From the NCBI RefSeq assembly GCF_011397635.1, contig NC_064770.1, positions 22,500,200 through 22,564,199 on the forward strand: DNA of 64,000 nucleotides. The letters are read 5' to 3'. This DNA comes from Epinephelus fuscoguttatus. Taxonomy: Eukaryota; Chordata; Actinopteri; Perciformes; Serranidae. The notes beneath the pieces were generated by a model. That model worked only from the letters and a program-made list of their open reading frames with translations, made no database searches and was not told where the DNA came from. Of the stretch, positions 46,771-58,500 are shown piece by piece. The translations under genes were made by a program, and so were the position numbers. Numbering within the stretch: the stretch's first letter is position 1; each line of letters opens with the position of its first letter.

Positions 46771-47819
46771 AGAGGACGGCGATGCGTTTCAAGAAAAACT
46801 TGTCAGGCTTGCAGATAAATGTGTACGTGCATGTGGTTGTCGTGTCCCAAGTCGTGCAGGTGCAGGGCAGGAAGTAGGGAGGGAGGAGGTGAAGTATTGC
46901 ACGGCGTTGCGTCGCGTCGTGAGGAGGCAGTGGGTGGTAGGGGTGGAAGTGCAGTGGAGATAATCCCCAGCTTTTGCCCTAAGTCCTGTGCACGCTGGGC
47001 AGATCAGGGACTGAGGGGGGAGTGGTGCTACCCCGTGGCAGTCACCCAGCCCCGAGCCTTTCACCTGACCAGCCTGGCAGCCCTGCAGCCTGCGAGACTC
47101 AGCCCTCAACTTCCATCAGGAACTGCTGAACATTTATGGCTAAGTCTGGCTGAACAGACTTTGAGCCTGCTGTTGGCGTGATTGTGTCCTAAACTGCCCC
47201 TGTCCACTCAGCATTAGCATGTTCTACGTTTTTGCTCGCATGCAGAGCCTTCATCTCCTGGTTGCCTCAAACGCTTAATCATATCTCACATTTAAAGTTT
47301 TGTACTATTTGCAAATGAGTGCCTTGAGGTGTGTAAAAATAGCTATTGTTACTACTGAGTGAGGATGAAGTGTTCTGTGTATCAATAAGCAGGACAGAGG
47401 GGGGTCAGTGGGTTAATGCGTTCAGTATGGCTATGCTTTTGGCCCTGGGGAGAGATGAAGTTGAGAGGTTAACCCAGGGGTCGAAAGGTCACGTAACCCC
47501 CAGAGCACTACTCCAGGCCGAGCCCAGATTCAGCTGGACACCCTGAGGAGAGACCCCTTCAACCCACACATCACCCTGCATGCAGTTGGGAGCACCAGCT
47601 GTTAAGAGGAGCAACGGAGGGAAGGAGGGAGGGAGAGGTAGAGAGGGAGCTCAGCTGACAGGATGTGAACCAGTCCCAAGACACTCTTTCACTCCCATCC
47701 ATCCATCCATCCCACACTCTGTGTTTGTTATCAATCATACTAAGCACTTTCTACAGTCGTTTAAAACTATTTCCCCCGTTTTAACATTTTTATGTATTCT
47801 TATAAGACAGCTATAAATA

Positions 47820-48110
47820 ATGCTGATAAATGTCTTTCAATGACACCAATTTCTGAGGAAGTTCTGGATATGAAACCCGAAAAAAACACTGCGGCGTCAC
47901 AGTTAATTGGTCCCCCCAGTCGAAATAAACTGTGGCTCTTCCTCAGCCGGTCGTAACCTCTCGGTAACCCCACCACCACCGCTGTCATTATGGCCAACAC
48001 AAGTGCTCTAATCATGTGATATGCGAAGCCTGGCTCCAGCTGTGAAGCCACAGCTTCACACCCATGTCCATCGGCTCGCTGAGTGACTCCACCATGCCCT
48101 GGTTGTAAAC
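47820..48110. promoter_or_regulatory. Candidate conserved non-coding element, 47.9 kb
   Basis: Single-copy block with CAGTTAATTGGTC, CTGTCATTATGGCC, CTCTAATCATGTGATATGC and GGCTCCAGCTGTG. No simple repeat, no plausible protein. Inference from texture only. Confidence 0.28.
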
Positions 48111-48399
48111 AGATAAACAAGAGGCCAGCACATTGCTATGCTGAAGGGATTCTTTAGATAGCTGAGCTGAATGTTTCCCCAATCCTGCACCACAAAGTCA
48201 CTGTCATTTCCCTCTGTCTATTTTACTGAAGAAGTCCCTCTCTTGCTTTCCCTCTGTCAGGGGGATTTCCAGGTGCTTCAAATGAATGCAGTGGGTAAAA
48301 TTTGAGAAGTTGTACCAAAACAGGAAGGACAGCTTGACTTGGGTAGGGGGCATTGACCTTTAGTATTTGTCAAATGGATAGGATTGGATTTAGTTTTGT

Positions 48400-48625
48400 C
48401 TTTTAAGGCCCTGACACCGAGCTGATGGTCAGCCGACAGTCAATGTCCGCCCATTGGCGAGCATCTGTCACCCTAGCTTGGCTGTGTCCCCCACACGGTT
48501 GGCACCAGTTGGCCCTTGTCTGCTTTCTGCCGACCAATTCAGCACGTTCAATGGGCACTGGAGACAGTGGAGCCCATCTGTGAATGTAATCACTGATCGG
48601 CACTTCAGCTCAGTGCCAAGGAGAG
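48400..48625. repeat. Probable degraded dispersed repeat
   Basis: Starts with AAGGCCCTGACACCGAG and continues with GTCAGCCGACAGTCAATGTC-like sequence rich in CCGAC/GTCGG-type units. From memory this wording recurs in fish genomes as a dispersed DNA element. No clear terminal repeats; the copy is eroded. Confidence 0.4.
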
Positions 48626-50045
48626 AACGGAAGTGAGGAAAGAAGAGAAAAGTCAAGAGGGTGGGAGATCAAAACAAACCTGTTATATAAGGGTTGATTA
48701 TTACAGTAGTATTGGTGTGACTGGGTTTTTAGATGTAATCTAAACAAAGGTTGTGTAACTGGGTACTGTGAGAATGGGTTAATTTCATGTCAAGTATACT
48801 GCTTTCTCACAGCTCAGCTTGAGTATCTTCATACAGTAATTGTGATTTCTAATTAGAGCAGAAGATCTTCGCATTATATTCCATGAGAAACTGAGCCTGA
48901 GCCCAACAGGTGCCAAATTACACTCACCTGCAAAGATGACAATGTCACTAAAACTGCATCAGGTGTAGATGGGACGATTTGCTAATGGTCGTTCTCAGGA
49001 GGATTCAGCGTGGGAATGTCTTCTATCCTCCAGTGAGAACAATGAAACTTCTCACATTTGCATTCACGGAAAGAGCTGAATCACACCACGCAGGCATTTT
49101 TTAAGAAGTTATGCTAAACACACCTGACAGAAGCACACAAACAAAGCAACAAATTCACAATTAGAAGTTCCTGCATTTTCTCAAGCTGAACAATATACAG
49201 AATCAACAGTGTGTGTAGGCAGCATTTTGGCACAGGAGTCTTGCAACCAGATTTTTAGAGGAGGCAGGGAGGCTGCAAAGACCCTGGTCCTGCTCTCCCA
49301 CACAAACACGTCCCCAGAGAAAAGACACACGGAGCCAACTGCTGGAAAATTTTGAGCAGTCTTGACTTAGTCACACCAGGCACCCACCCTAAAACACCAC
49401 TCACTGTCAGCGATTGATGTGGTCACAGAAAATCAAAATGTGCCTCAGCATATGAGCGTGTCACATAAAACATTCATATTCAGAGGGTCTGGCCTTTTGG
49501 ACTGAAAAAGAGGGGGGTTAGTGCTCCACATTGCCTGATCTGGTTGTATTATATGTTCTATGTTGCCACTGACACACGCAACTGCTGCACTTTACTCAGA
49601 ACTCTCACTGACTGGACAAAGGCCAGCGCAACTCATTTCTCCATCCAAATAAAAATCTCCATAACTGAGTGAATTCATGTTTGTTTCTGAGCACAGTGAA
49701 AGTAAACTCTGAGGAGTAGCTCGGCTCAATTACTGTGTTGTTTTAGCAAATGGACTTGCTGAGTCGTGTCCAGTAACTTTTGAACTAAAATGCATGGGGC
49801 TTGAATTCTCGAAATACTCGACAGATGTTTCGAAAATGTTCATACGATGATTCACGATTTGATTGGCTTTGGAATTAGCATCATCATTTAAAGGACATTA
49901 AAGTGTCACCGTTGAAGAAATGACCAATATAAAACCTTCCTACTGGGTTACCTTTCTATGCACCACAAATAAATTGTTCAGTTCCACCATTTACTGGTTT
50001 AAAAACCTTAAACTTCCTGAAACACTTTCCTTTTTTGTCCTGACT
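48626..50045. other. Intergenic DNA, no gene seen
   Basis: AT-rich single-copy sequence without a supportable exon, RNA gene or mobile element. Confidence 0.5.
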
Positions 50046-50049
50046 CAAA

Positions 50050-50770
50050 GGTACTCTGTGGAGTTTTGTCCACTAGTAGCACTATAGAGCGATGTTTTTA
50101 CGAGTGGGTCCCCGTTTTGTTTGTTTCTGTGTAACAGCGTACATGCACATGCAAAGCTCTCCACATGCAATACACATTCTTGCCAGTGCCTTCATTCTGT
50201 TGCATTGATCTACAGGTGCAACAAGAAATGCAGCAATGTGCCAGCAGAAGCAAGGAAGAAGACGACAGCTGTCCAGGAAAGATGGATGTAAGCAATGCAA
50301 GTTTCAAAAATCGGCTTTGGGAATGTTTTGTGAGGAAGGACATGCATTTACAACCCCATCTCTCTCTGAAAGTCGTGAATTCTAGTGCCTGGGCAGTGAC
50401 TTGCAGCGTCAGACACCAACAAAATAAGCCGTCCTTTAACGTCGGCATGATATGCAGCCGGTCACTGTTGTAGTTTAACGGTGCCCAACGGTGTCAGATG
50501 GAAATGCGGCGGGATGAGAACGAAAATAAGGCGGCAAAAGTCTGACTTGAGCTGGCGGGGGTAGTGGTGGAAGGGTCCAACAAACACCAGCTGTCACCTA
50601 GGAGAGCGGTGTTCGCGTCCCGTGAGATTATAAGGCCAAACCTTCTTTTTTCCTTAACCTATCCACGTACTTTTGTTGCCTAAATCTAACCGTGTTTTTG
50701 TTGCCTAAACCCAACCACATCCATTTGCTGTTGAAGGAAAAAACGTCAATTTGTGGTGTTGTTCTGATGT
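50050..50770 (+). repeat. Dispersed repeat copy, long
   Basis: Begins near CTCTGTGGAGTTTTGTCCAC and runs through GCAGCCGGTCACTGTTGTAG, GGGTCCAACAAAC and two CCTAAA(T/C)C(T/C)AACC-type units (50679-50717). The part from about 50550 matches, in inverse orientation, the copy at 31.83-32.17 kb. The frame across 50165-50473 is repeat-derived and has no recognisable domain. Class is not determined. Confidence 0.6.
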
Positions 50771-51079
50771 AGTGCACTTATTTTGAAAGAGACTGTATGT
50801 AAACCATAAATTTCCTGTAAAAAAGGAAGAGTATCTTGAAAGAAGACAATGGATGTAACAGGCAGAACTTGACATGGCATCCCAGAACCTCAACAACCAG
50901 CGCACCCAGGGTACCTTTCACGTCGTATCTGGACGTGGAGAGTCCATGACCAAATGTATATGTGACATTGCGGAGTAAGAATGTGTTGGCATTCATCATG
51001 TTTGTTAAGCATCAAGGATAAGCATGCTACAAAATGTGCCTTTGTTGAGTGAGTGAATTTTGTTTGCAAGAAACCCCCA

Positions 51080-51310
51080 CAGGTCCACCAAAAAAAACCA
51101 AAAAAACACACACATGTAATCTGTGCTACTTATTATATGTATACTAGTCCATACCCATTGGTAGCTCTGTCATCTTCTACCTATGCCAATCCTCAATGCC
51201 TATGTGCAGTTTCACATAGATTGACCACGTCAGTGAGGAGAAAAACGTGGGACAGACACACAGACACACCCACCCACAGACAGAGTTTTCGTCATTATAT
51301 AGTAAGATTG
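51080..51310. repeat. Possible 3' tail of an old non-LTR or DNA repeat
   Basis: Ends with GACAGACACACAGACACACC and ATTATATAGTAAGATT, a pattern I recall from fish repeat tails. No coding part remains. Could be low-complexity unique sequence. Confidence 0.3.
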
Positions 51311-51429
51311 GGCTAAAATAATGAACTCACTAATGGATTACTGAAGGGGCCGACTGGGCAAAGGTCCAGGGAACCAAAGTGTCAAGGCCCCCCCTGGCCT
51401 CCACTGGCAAAATGCCACCCAGGTGACAG

Positions 51430-51585
51430 GCACCACCCAAGAGGAGACTCAAAAATACCACAAAGAGATGCAAAGGAACTGCAAACAGACACAAAATAAC
51501 TACAAAAACAGGCAAAACCACCACAAAGAGACACACAACTACAAAAAGATGGAAAAAACAACAAAAAAAGGGACAAAACCACAAA
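51430..51585. repeat. Degenerate minisatellite, CACAAAGAGACAC-type unit
   Basis: Imperfect units of the form ACCACAAAGAGACAC / ACTACAAAAA repeat about eight to ten times. The open frame across it (Gln/Lys/Asn-rich on +, Phe/Val-rich on -) is an artefact of the repeat. Confidence 0.75.
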
Positions 51586-53580
51586 GTCTATGTGTCTCGC
51601 TTCTGTGTAGGGGAGGCGGGGCCTTATGCAACTCTGTGCCCAAGGGCCCATTGTCTCATTATCCACCCATGGATGAACTACATCTGAACTTAACTTAATC
51701 CTTATTCATTTTTGGTAGCTTTTAATGAGCTAAAATCAGATTTATATTTGACACATACAGAAAAAGCCAATGTTAAAAACATTTACATAAACTGATTTTC
51801 AGATCTGAAAATGGGTCAATTACTGTTTATTGAAAAAATAAACAAGTTGTGAATGTAATAATTATGCAACATGGTACTCTTCTTTCTCAAGTCATTGAAC
51901 CCAAAATGGATTAAACATGATATAGTCCAAAGAATTATGAATGGTGTTGACTCCAGAGCTTCCAACGAAGTAGGAAGAGTTTTAAATTTCTGGCACAAGA
52001 ACATTTTGGGGCTTGCTGATAAGATCGCACAACGTCAACTTTCTGGGCTACATTTCAGGCAGGATGAACAGGAAGACAAAGCTGCCTTTGAAATACAAAC
52101 ACAAGTGAAGAAAAACCCTGAGTCTGCAGTATTTTGATCACCCTCTGCTTCGAGATAAAAAGCAGCCCCTAATTTTGTCTTGGATTCCTCCGATTTCTGC
52201 CTGCAGGATGCATGCTGGGTTTAACCTTTGCCCTCTTTGGGATCATTATCAACCATTAGCAGCCTAAATATAAACTCATTAATGTCTAGAGCCATAGCAG
52301 CAGTTTGTGTGGCAGCTGGAATATTTAATTTGGCCTGTAGCTCATTTACTTTTTAGCATGAACACCAGTAGATTGAGAGTATGCCATGGTCCACGACAGA
52401 AGGTGGGAAAGGAGTAGATGGTGTCGATTTTGTCCGTATCTTTGTTATGTCCTTGACTGTGTGCAAATAGGGGTGTCCAACAGTTATCCTGGTGTATGCA
52501 CGTGTGACAGGGGGAAAGCAAGGGAAACAGAAGTGTGTGTTGGCGGTGAGGGCCTCACCGACTGTGTAAACAGGGCCTGACTACCCTGAGAGCTGATGGC
52601 TATCGACCATCCCAGACCCAGGAATGACAGGTCTTATCTAGAACTTGGATTGGCTATGTGAGATACATGTCTATGTGTGTCAGTGAGTGCACAATACAGA
52701 CAGTGTGTTTTGCATACTCTGTTTAAATCTTTGATAGAACGGGTTCAGACTTTTGTGCAGAAAGACATGGAAGCAATACCCACGTTGCGCACAATGCCGC
52801 CGCATGAGTGACGCACCACTACTATCTTGTCCATGCTAAGATTGTGATAAATGGCTGTGTGAGTTCGTCACCCCTCTGCCAGCTCTACACATCAGGAAAC
52901 GAAATTCAAGTGCCACATGTAAAAAGGAACTTTGTGTGTGTGGGTCAAGGGGTCACTCAGTCTCTGACCAGAGTGTGGGAGGCAAGAAGCTGCCACATCT
53001 GTCGAGGCGAAATAATACGATCCTGACGTGAAATCACAACTCAAAACTCTCAATACAATGCAAAAGCAAATCAAATTAGGAGTGGTTTGAAGGTATAATT
53101 CTCACCTACTTCAGTAGGAAATTTAAGATTAAGAGATCAATATCGCCCATAGCCATGAGGTGTACTGGTTCTGGAGGCAGCATTGATACACTACCTTTTT
53201 ATCAGTCACTGTACAGTACTGTATGCAGGAGTTCTCTGCATATGCATGATTCCTTTCCAACAGCAGCTACTCCTTTTACAATATTGATTTAAAAAAGGGA
53301 AGGATTTTTTCAGTAGTGTGCAAGAAGGCAGACAAGACAAGATGACCCACAGATAAAGAAGTTATTTCTGGACAAAAAAAACCCAAACAAAAAACAGTAA
53401 AGCAAGACCAATGTCTGAGCATACATAGGAAGTGTGAAAGACTTCAGAGGGATTAATCACATATGAAACAAACGTCATAAATGTACAAATCAGTATCTTG
53501 TTTCTGGGCATTTCACGTCAGCATATGATTTTCACATCTGCTTTTTAGTGGTGGCGCTGCCAAGGGGTGGCCAGCTGGAG
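51586..53580. other. Intergenic DNA, no gene seen
   Basis: No supportable exon. A frame at 51871-52137 is open for 88 codons but resembles no family I know and lacks coding-type composition. An A-rich run lies near 53376-53395. Confidence 0.45.
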
Positions 53581-53587
53581 TACCCTG

Positions 53588-53668
53588 AGAAACCCACACT
53601 GACATGGGAAGAACATGCAAACTCTGCACAGAGCCCGCCCCAGGTTTGAACCAGGAACTCTGGTTCTT
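53588..53668. repeat. Dispersed repeat fragment
   Basis: AGAAACCCACACTGACATGG / AAGAACATGCAAACTCTGCAC / TTTGAACCAGGAAC is a wording that, from memory, recurs widely in fish genomes (GGGAGAACATGCAAACTCC-type). Short remnant without ends. Confidence 0.5.
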
Positions 53669-53714
53669 GTATATTTTTTGTGGCTTTCTGCCTTTTATTC
53701 GAAAGGACACATAT

Positions 53715-54540
53715 AGGGCTCTAGTTTCTCGGCGCAGCGCCGGTGGCGCAGGGTGGCCAACCCCGCGCAGAGCTAGTTTCGAGCAGCGCAACCCGAGGCG
53801 CGCTCAGTTTGGTAGTTTGGCAGACCGAGGTGCGCTGAGATGGGTGTGGCAGCGCAGCAGGGGGAGGTGTCGACAGATCCAACTTGGCGCAGTGACAGTT
53901 TCATGCCAAAAGGCTTCGCCGAAGGTGCGCTAAAAGCTCACCAGCTGAAACCAGGTCTAGGGGAGCAGCGCAGGGGGAGCACAGCTGGTGTAAGCCGAAG
54001 TTTGGCTGACCGGCGGACAGTGCGCACACGTCACCAAAACCTCTCAGGCAGGTTTCCAGAATATCAGGCACATTAACGATGCAATAAATACCCAAAAAAC
54101 CACTATTCAATGCAACTATCTGCTATCAGCACATAAATGTATCTCTATATCAACTGTCCCGTCACATCTGATGTCAGATCAAAGGGGATTGGCACCGTTT
54201 GGCACGCATAATGGAAATCCAACCTGATTTCATTAACACAGCCTGCAAACTAATGAGTTCACATCCCTCTCAGCCAACCACAAACAGCCACAGCATCAGA
54301 TAGGGAGTATATATTCAGCATCCATCATCTTAGAAAAGTCAACAGAAAAGAAACAGAGTGAGACTGCGAGAGAGAAAGAGAGAGCGCACGCACGAGAGAA
54401 ATGCAACATTGATTTACAGTTGTGTTGACCTCCTCCCAGGCTACCTTTGCATCATCAGCCCGTGGAGGTCTGCTTGCAGTTCCGTATATTCAGACACTGT
54501 GACCTTGGGTAACCGTTGGCGACCTACTTGAGCTAGTTCC
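53715..54540. mobile_element. GC-rich non-autonomous DNA element remnant
   Basis: Starts with GGGCTCTAGTTTCTCGGCGC and GC-rich GCGCAGCGC-type units (53715-54050), then shifts to an AT-rich body. GC and CpG are much higher than in the flanks. The opening is like the termini of PIF/Harbinger-type fish elements that I recall; the matching right end was not found, possibly lost. No transposase. Confidence 0.45.
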
Positions 54541-54572
54541 AAGTGGCTTAAAATCGTGCGTCAAAATATGAC

Positions 54573-54916
54573 TGTGGCGGCGGGGTGTGGTTGAGTTGCC
54601 GGCTGCTGGAGGAGGGAGGGGGAGTGTCTCAGCCGGCTATTAGACAGCTGGACAGAATCAGGTAATCACAGTAAAAACATAAAAGCACGCTGGTAACTTG
54701 GTTCTGGTTCTCTCTTGCAGTAGGCTGGGTCCAGAAGAGAGCGGACAGTAGGGCCAGCGAGAGAGCGAGAGAGCAAGAGTGCGAGCCGGAGCTGCAGCTG
54801 GAACCGGCTAGTGTGTATATGCATGTGTTGTGTAGCCTACAAGATAATAAATATTGTACAGCGTTAAATCGCTTGCCTTCCCTCTGTACCCGACCGTGTG
54901 AGTGTGCGACATCACA
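54573..54916 (+). mobile_element. Solo LTR of a retrotransposon
   Basis: The 344-bp unit starts TGTGG and ends TCACA (TGTG...CACA inverted ends) and is flanked on both sides by the same 5 bp, ATGAC (54568-54572 and 54917-54921). Inside are a TATA-like CATAAAAG (54679-54686) and a poly(A) signal AATAAA (54846-54851) in the right order. No gag, pol or primer-binding site follows, so it is a solo LTR left by recombination between two LTRs. Five-bp duplications fit Ty3/gypsy, Copia or BEL types. Confidence 0.72.
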
Positions 54917-54921
54917 ATGAC

Positions 54922-57175
54922 ATTAGATATTAAAACTTTTGTCAATGTGGACATGCTACATAGTGTTAGCTTGGTTAGAGTCTCCACAATTCAATCACTC
55001 AGTTCACCAAAAAATACTCCCTACCTTTGAAGCATTCCGAAAGTCCAATTATGTGTCCATTCCTTGATTATTTATATTTCTTTAGTTCGTAAGGGTCCAC
55101 CAATCAATATAGGGCTTAACAAAATGAATCCCAATGGAGAAAGCTGTCTTGTCAAGTCCATGGCTAACTGTACGCTATTCTTCAAACGAAAAATGATATT
55201 TCTTTGTCTTTCTCCTCTTGTTGTTAGGTGTTTTTTGATTTTCTTATTTTTACTTTTCTGGCTACAAAATAAAAGTGTTTTTCTGTGTATATGTCACCCT
55301 GGGACAGCCCCTGGAGTCTGCACTCCCTCTTTGGAAGTCCAGTGGCCTGTGTCATACTTCTGCAAACTTTGAAGATCTTTTTTGTCAAAATCATTACTCA
55401 GTGACAGTCAGTAAGTACTGTGACAAACTTGGCTTACCATTCGGATAACAAGAAACAAAAGTGATGTCATTAGACATCAAGGAATCTGTTCTGATGACTA
55501 GTGACTGGAAATGATAGTGCAAGACACATTTGTCTTTTTAAGGAAAAGGACAACTCAGCTATTTGAGGACCAATGCATCATCCGACACATACAGATATAT
55601 GACCTTAAAATGTGAACTGTACCAGTGTTAGTCTATGAACATCAGATAATTAGGAATGTTAACTGTAAAATAAGAAACCAAAGTATATCAGCATGTGATC
55701 CCTGAGCTTTCACACTAAGTTTTCAATTAGCCTAAAAGCAGTTCCTGAAATTCAGTTATGGTTTTTGGTTTTGGTGTGCCACCCCAAGAATTGCAGTGAT
55801 CCCTATAAAAAAAAAAAATCTAAAAAAAAATATCGCCTCACATAAGACATAATTTGATGTTTCAGTATGCTGTAGAAGTTTATATATAGTGTTTTTATTT
55901 CAGAGGCTGTGACGCTGCATGCAAACTAAAAATGTGGCCAATTTATTGTGACATTTCTTTCTGACAGCTTCACATGAAGACATCATTTATCCCTGCAGCT
56001 GACAGCTTGACACCCTCTGTCTAAATTCACCAGAGGCATAATGAGACGTCTCTATCTGACTGTGTTTCCCAAGGTAAACTCCAGAGTATCACCAGTCCTT
56101 CTAACGAAGAGGACAAGTGTTGATCTGACCTTTGACTCAGCCTTTCTTTCACAAAGAGAAGAAATGAGCAACACTGAAAATGCACCTCAATAAAAATTTT
56201 TTTAGTGTCTTCCATTTAAATGTGATCCTTCCTCTTTGCCAATCAGTAAAAGGTCAGGCCACTAAAGCCTCTGAGCTGAATCACCCTCTGCTGGAAAATT
56301 TTCAGATTTTTGAGTGGTAAAAAAAAAAGAGAGAGAAAATAAAAAATCATTTGTCATAATTTCCCCCGTCGGACAGACTTGGCTCTGTGGCCAGTCGGCA
56401 AAAGTTCAAACGGGGTGTTCAGCGGGCTGGGAGTGACGTTCTCACCAAGCGGGGACAACCCAGAGTGTTTGAGGTGGTCTCTCCGCTGGAATTCTGAATC
56501 CAGGAGTGAAATGGCCTGTCAGGGTGATGTATGATGCAGAGGGGACAGAGGGCTGGCATCCTAGACTTGAGAACATCCACCATGCCCCTTCATTTCACGC
56601 AAACGGGCAGGAAGCACACATGCACACATGAATTATTTTATGGTCTCACACATCCGTGTGAAAAATGTACTCGCAGCACAAATGTGTCATAGGAGGCAAA
56701 CAATTCAAAAACAATGTTAAGCTGGAGTCTTAAAGTTTGAGGATTTGCTGCTAATCAGCACCGACTGCAATTCGTTAAAAAGCACTCACCCAGTCACGCG
56801 TGACCTAAAACATAAAAACCAAATGGCAAATGACTTAATCAGAGATCAAATGTTCATGACCACTGGCTTCACATTCGATGATGCACTGTATAGTTCCCCC
56901 TGTCTATAAATATATGATTTTCTAGTAATCACTTCTCCAGAGAAAACGGAAAGGGAAATGCTGTGCTGAATCAAAATGTGCTCGCTCATAAGGTCAAGCT
57001 CACATCATCTTTGCCTTAAAAGTAAACCTCCACCTCACCACCTCTCTCACTCTCATTACAACCTCTTCTGGTGATTGATTTCCATCTCGGACTGACCCCC
57101 CCCTCTTCTCCCTCCCACCCAACCCCACCCCCAAAACTCTCCCACACCCCCTTGCCCCCGCCTCTCGCCTTGCCA
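54922..57175. other. Intergenic DNA, no gene seen
   Basis: AT-rich with poly-A runs near 55808-55818 and 56320-56328. No exon, RNA gene or bounded mobile element is supported. Confidence 0.5.
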
Positions 57176-57179
57176 CTGC

Positions 57180-57330
57180 CTCTCTGCATTGATGCTAATA
57201 ATTACGAGTGAATGGATCTGCAGATTCCCATGGATGTCAGTGGAGCCTTTGGCCTGTTCTGTCGCTCCCCTCCTCCTCTTCATCCTCTCCTGCTTCCCGA
57301 GTCTCCCCTTCCCTCTTCTCAATGGGGATT
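57180..57330. other. Motif-rich stretch, undecided
   Basis: GCATTGATGCTAATAATTACGAGTG with ATTA and TAATTA cores is followed by a CT-rich run. It might be a small enhancer core next to low-complexity sequence. Not enough to call. Confidence 0.2.
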
Positions 57331-58115
57331 AAGAGAGTGGGAGAGAGGCGCGGGATGGAGAGGGTGAGAGAGGGTGCTTGCCCAGACTGAGGGATGGTTT
57401 CCCATGCAACTGCCTCATCTATGTCACCTTGCCAATCAAGGCTGTCACCACGAATAAACCAGAAACGCCGCTGCGTATTTTATGATTTTTGGGAAGCACA
57501 TGACCTTAATGTCACTATCAATTTGCTGTTGATGTTTTGATAAAGTTCTTACTTAGGAAAATACGGTCATAACAAACTCAAGGTAAATCCCATGACACAT
57601 TTAGAAAGTGAAAAGCTGTTGGAAAATAGGTTACCTCTATAAAGAACAATTGTGGAAAATACAGAGAAAAGGCGAAGCAGTGGATTCCCACCATTTCTCC
57701 TGTGCAAGCAGAGCTGAGTGCTTCGACGTCATAGTCACTGGGAGCCCACGCACCCTCAGCATGCCAGAGGTAACCGATACCCAGTCAGCGCTCATCCAAG
57801 CTTCAAAACCCAATAAAGTCATGCTCACTTCCAACAAAGTCCAAGGAAGGGCCAACCCAGCACACCACAGTTAATCACATCACACCACAAGGAACAGCAA
57901 GAAAGAGTAAGCATGAAAACTATAAAGAGGTGCACTTTAAAGTGGGTAAGAGACTTGGCATGATGGATAAGATAAAGACAGAAAGCTGTATGGAGGAGCA
58001 AAAAGAGAAAATGATCCTATTTTTTCCACTCAAACCAGTATGTACCAGCACTGACATGCGTCATACATGAGACTTTATTGCAATATGTAACGTTCAACGA
58101 GAAATGTGGACATTT
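57331..58115. other. Intergenic DNA, no gene seen
   Basis: No supportable exon or RNA gene. Frames on both strands at 57608-57874 overlap and show no known motifs. Confidence 0.5.
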
Positions 58116-58119
58116 TCCA

Positions 58120-58500
58120 AGACCAAGTAGTAATTGTGTCATTTTTTCTTCGGATGCAGCTCCAATTTGAGGAAATGGTTTGGAGTGTGCTTCAAGGCGT
58201 CTATGCTGCAGGAGTGTTTGGAACCAACAAGGTTTGGCTCGGGGCTGCGTGTCAACCTCACTTCAAATTATCCTCATTAACGACAATTCCAAGGGGAAAC
58301 GGCCATTTGTATGTGTGTGATATTCTGGTGTACAGGGCCTGTAATAGTCCTGGATGCACACCAGCATGAAAAGTGGCATTTATTAGTTGGGGTCACAGGT
58401 TGGTTCAGGCTGAGCCAGGCAGCCAATAGCAGCTCCTCTGGCTCTGATACTGTGGGAGAACCCGAGGGTTTGTTACTTGACGTCATGGACCAACAAATGG
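58120..58500. promoter_or_regulatory. Candidate conserved non-coding element, 58.3 kb
   Basis: Long block without simple repeats. It contains TTATCCTCATTAACGACAATTCC, TGGCATTTATTAGTTGGGGTC, GCAGCCAATAGCAGC (CCAAT) and TTGACGTCATGG, which includes a perfect CRE TGACGTCA. Enhancer or cryptic promoter; no exon seen. Confidence 0.3.

Noticed and set aside
50165..50473. 102-codon frame
   Set aside because: Lies within a dispersed repeat and has no recognisable domain.
51330..51698. Frames on both strands rich in Phe/Val or Gln/Lys
   Set aside because: Translation of a degenerate minisatellite.
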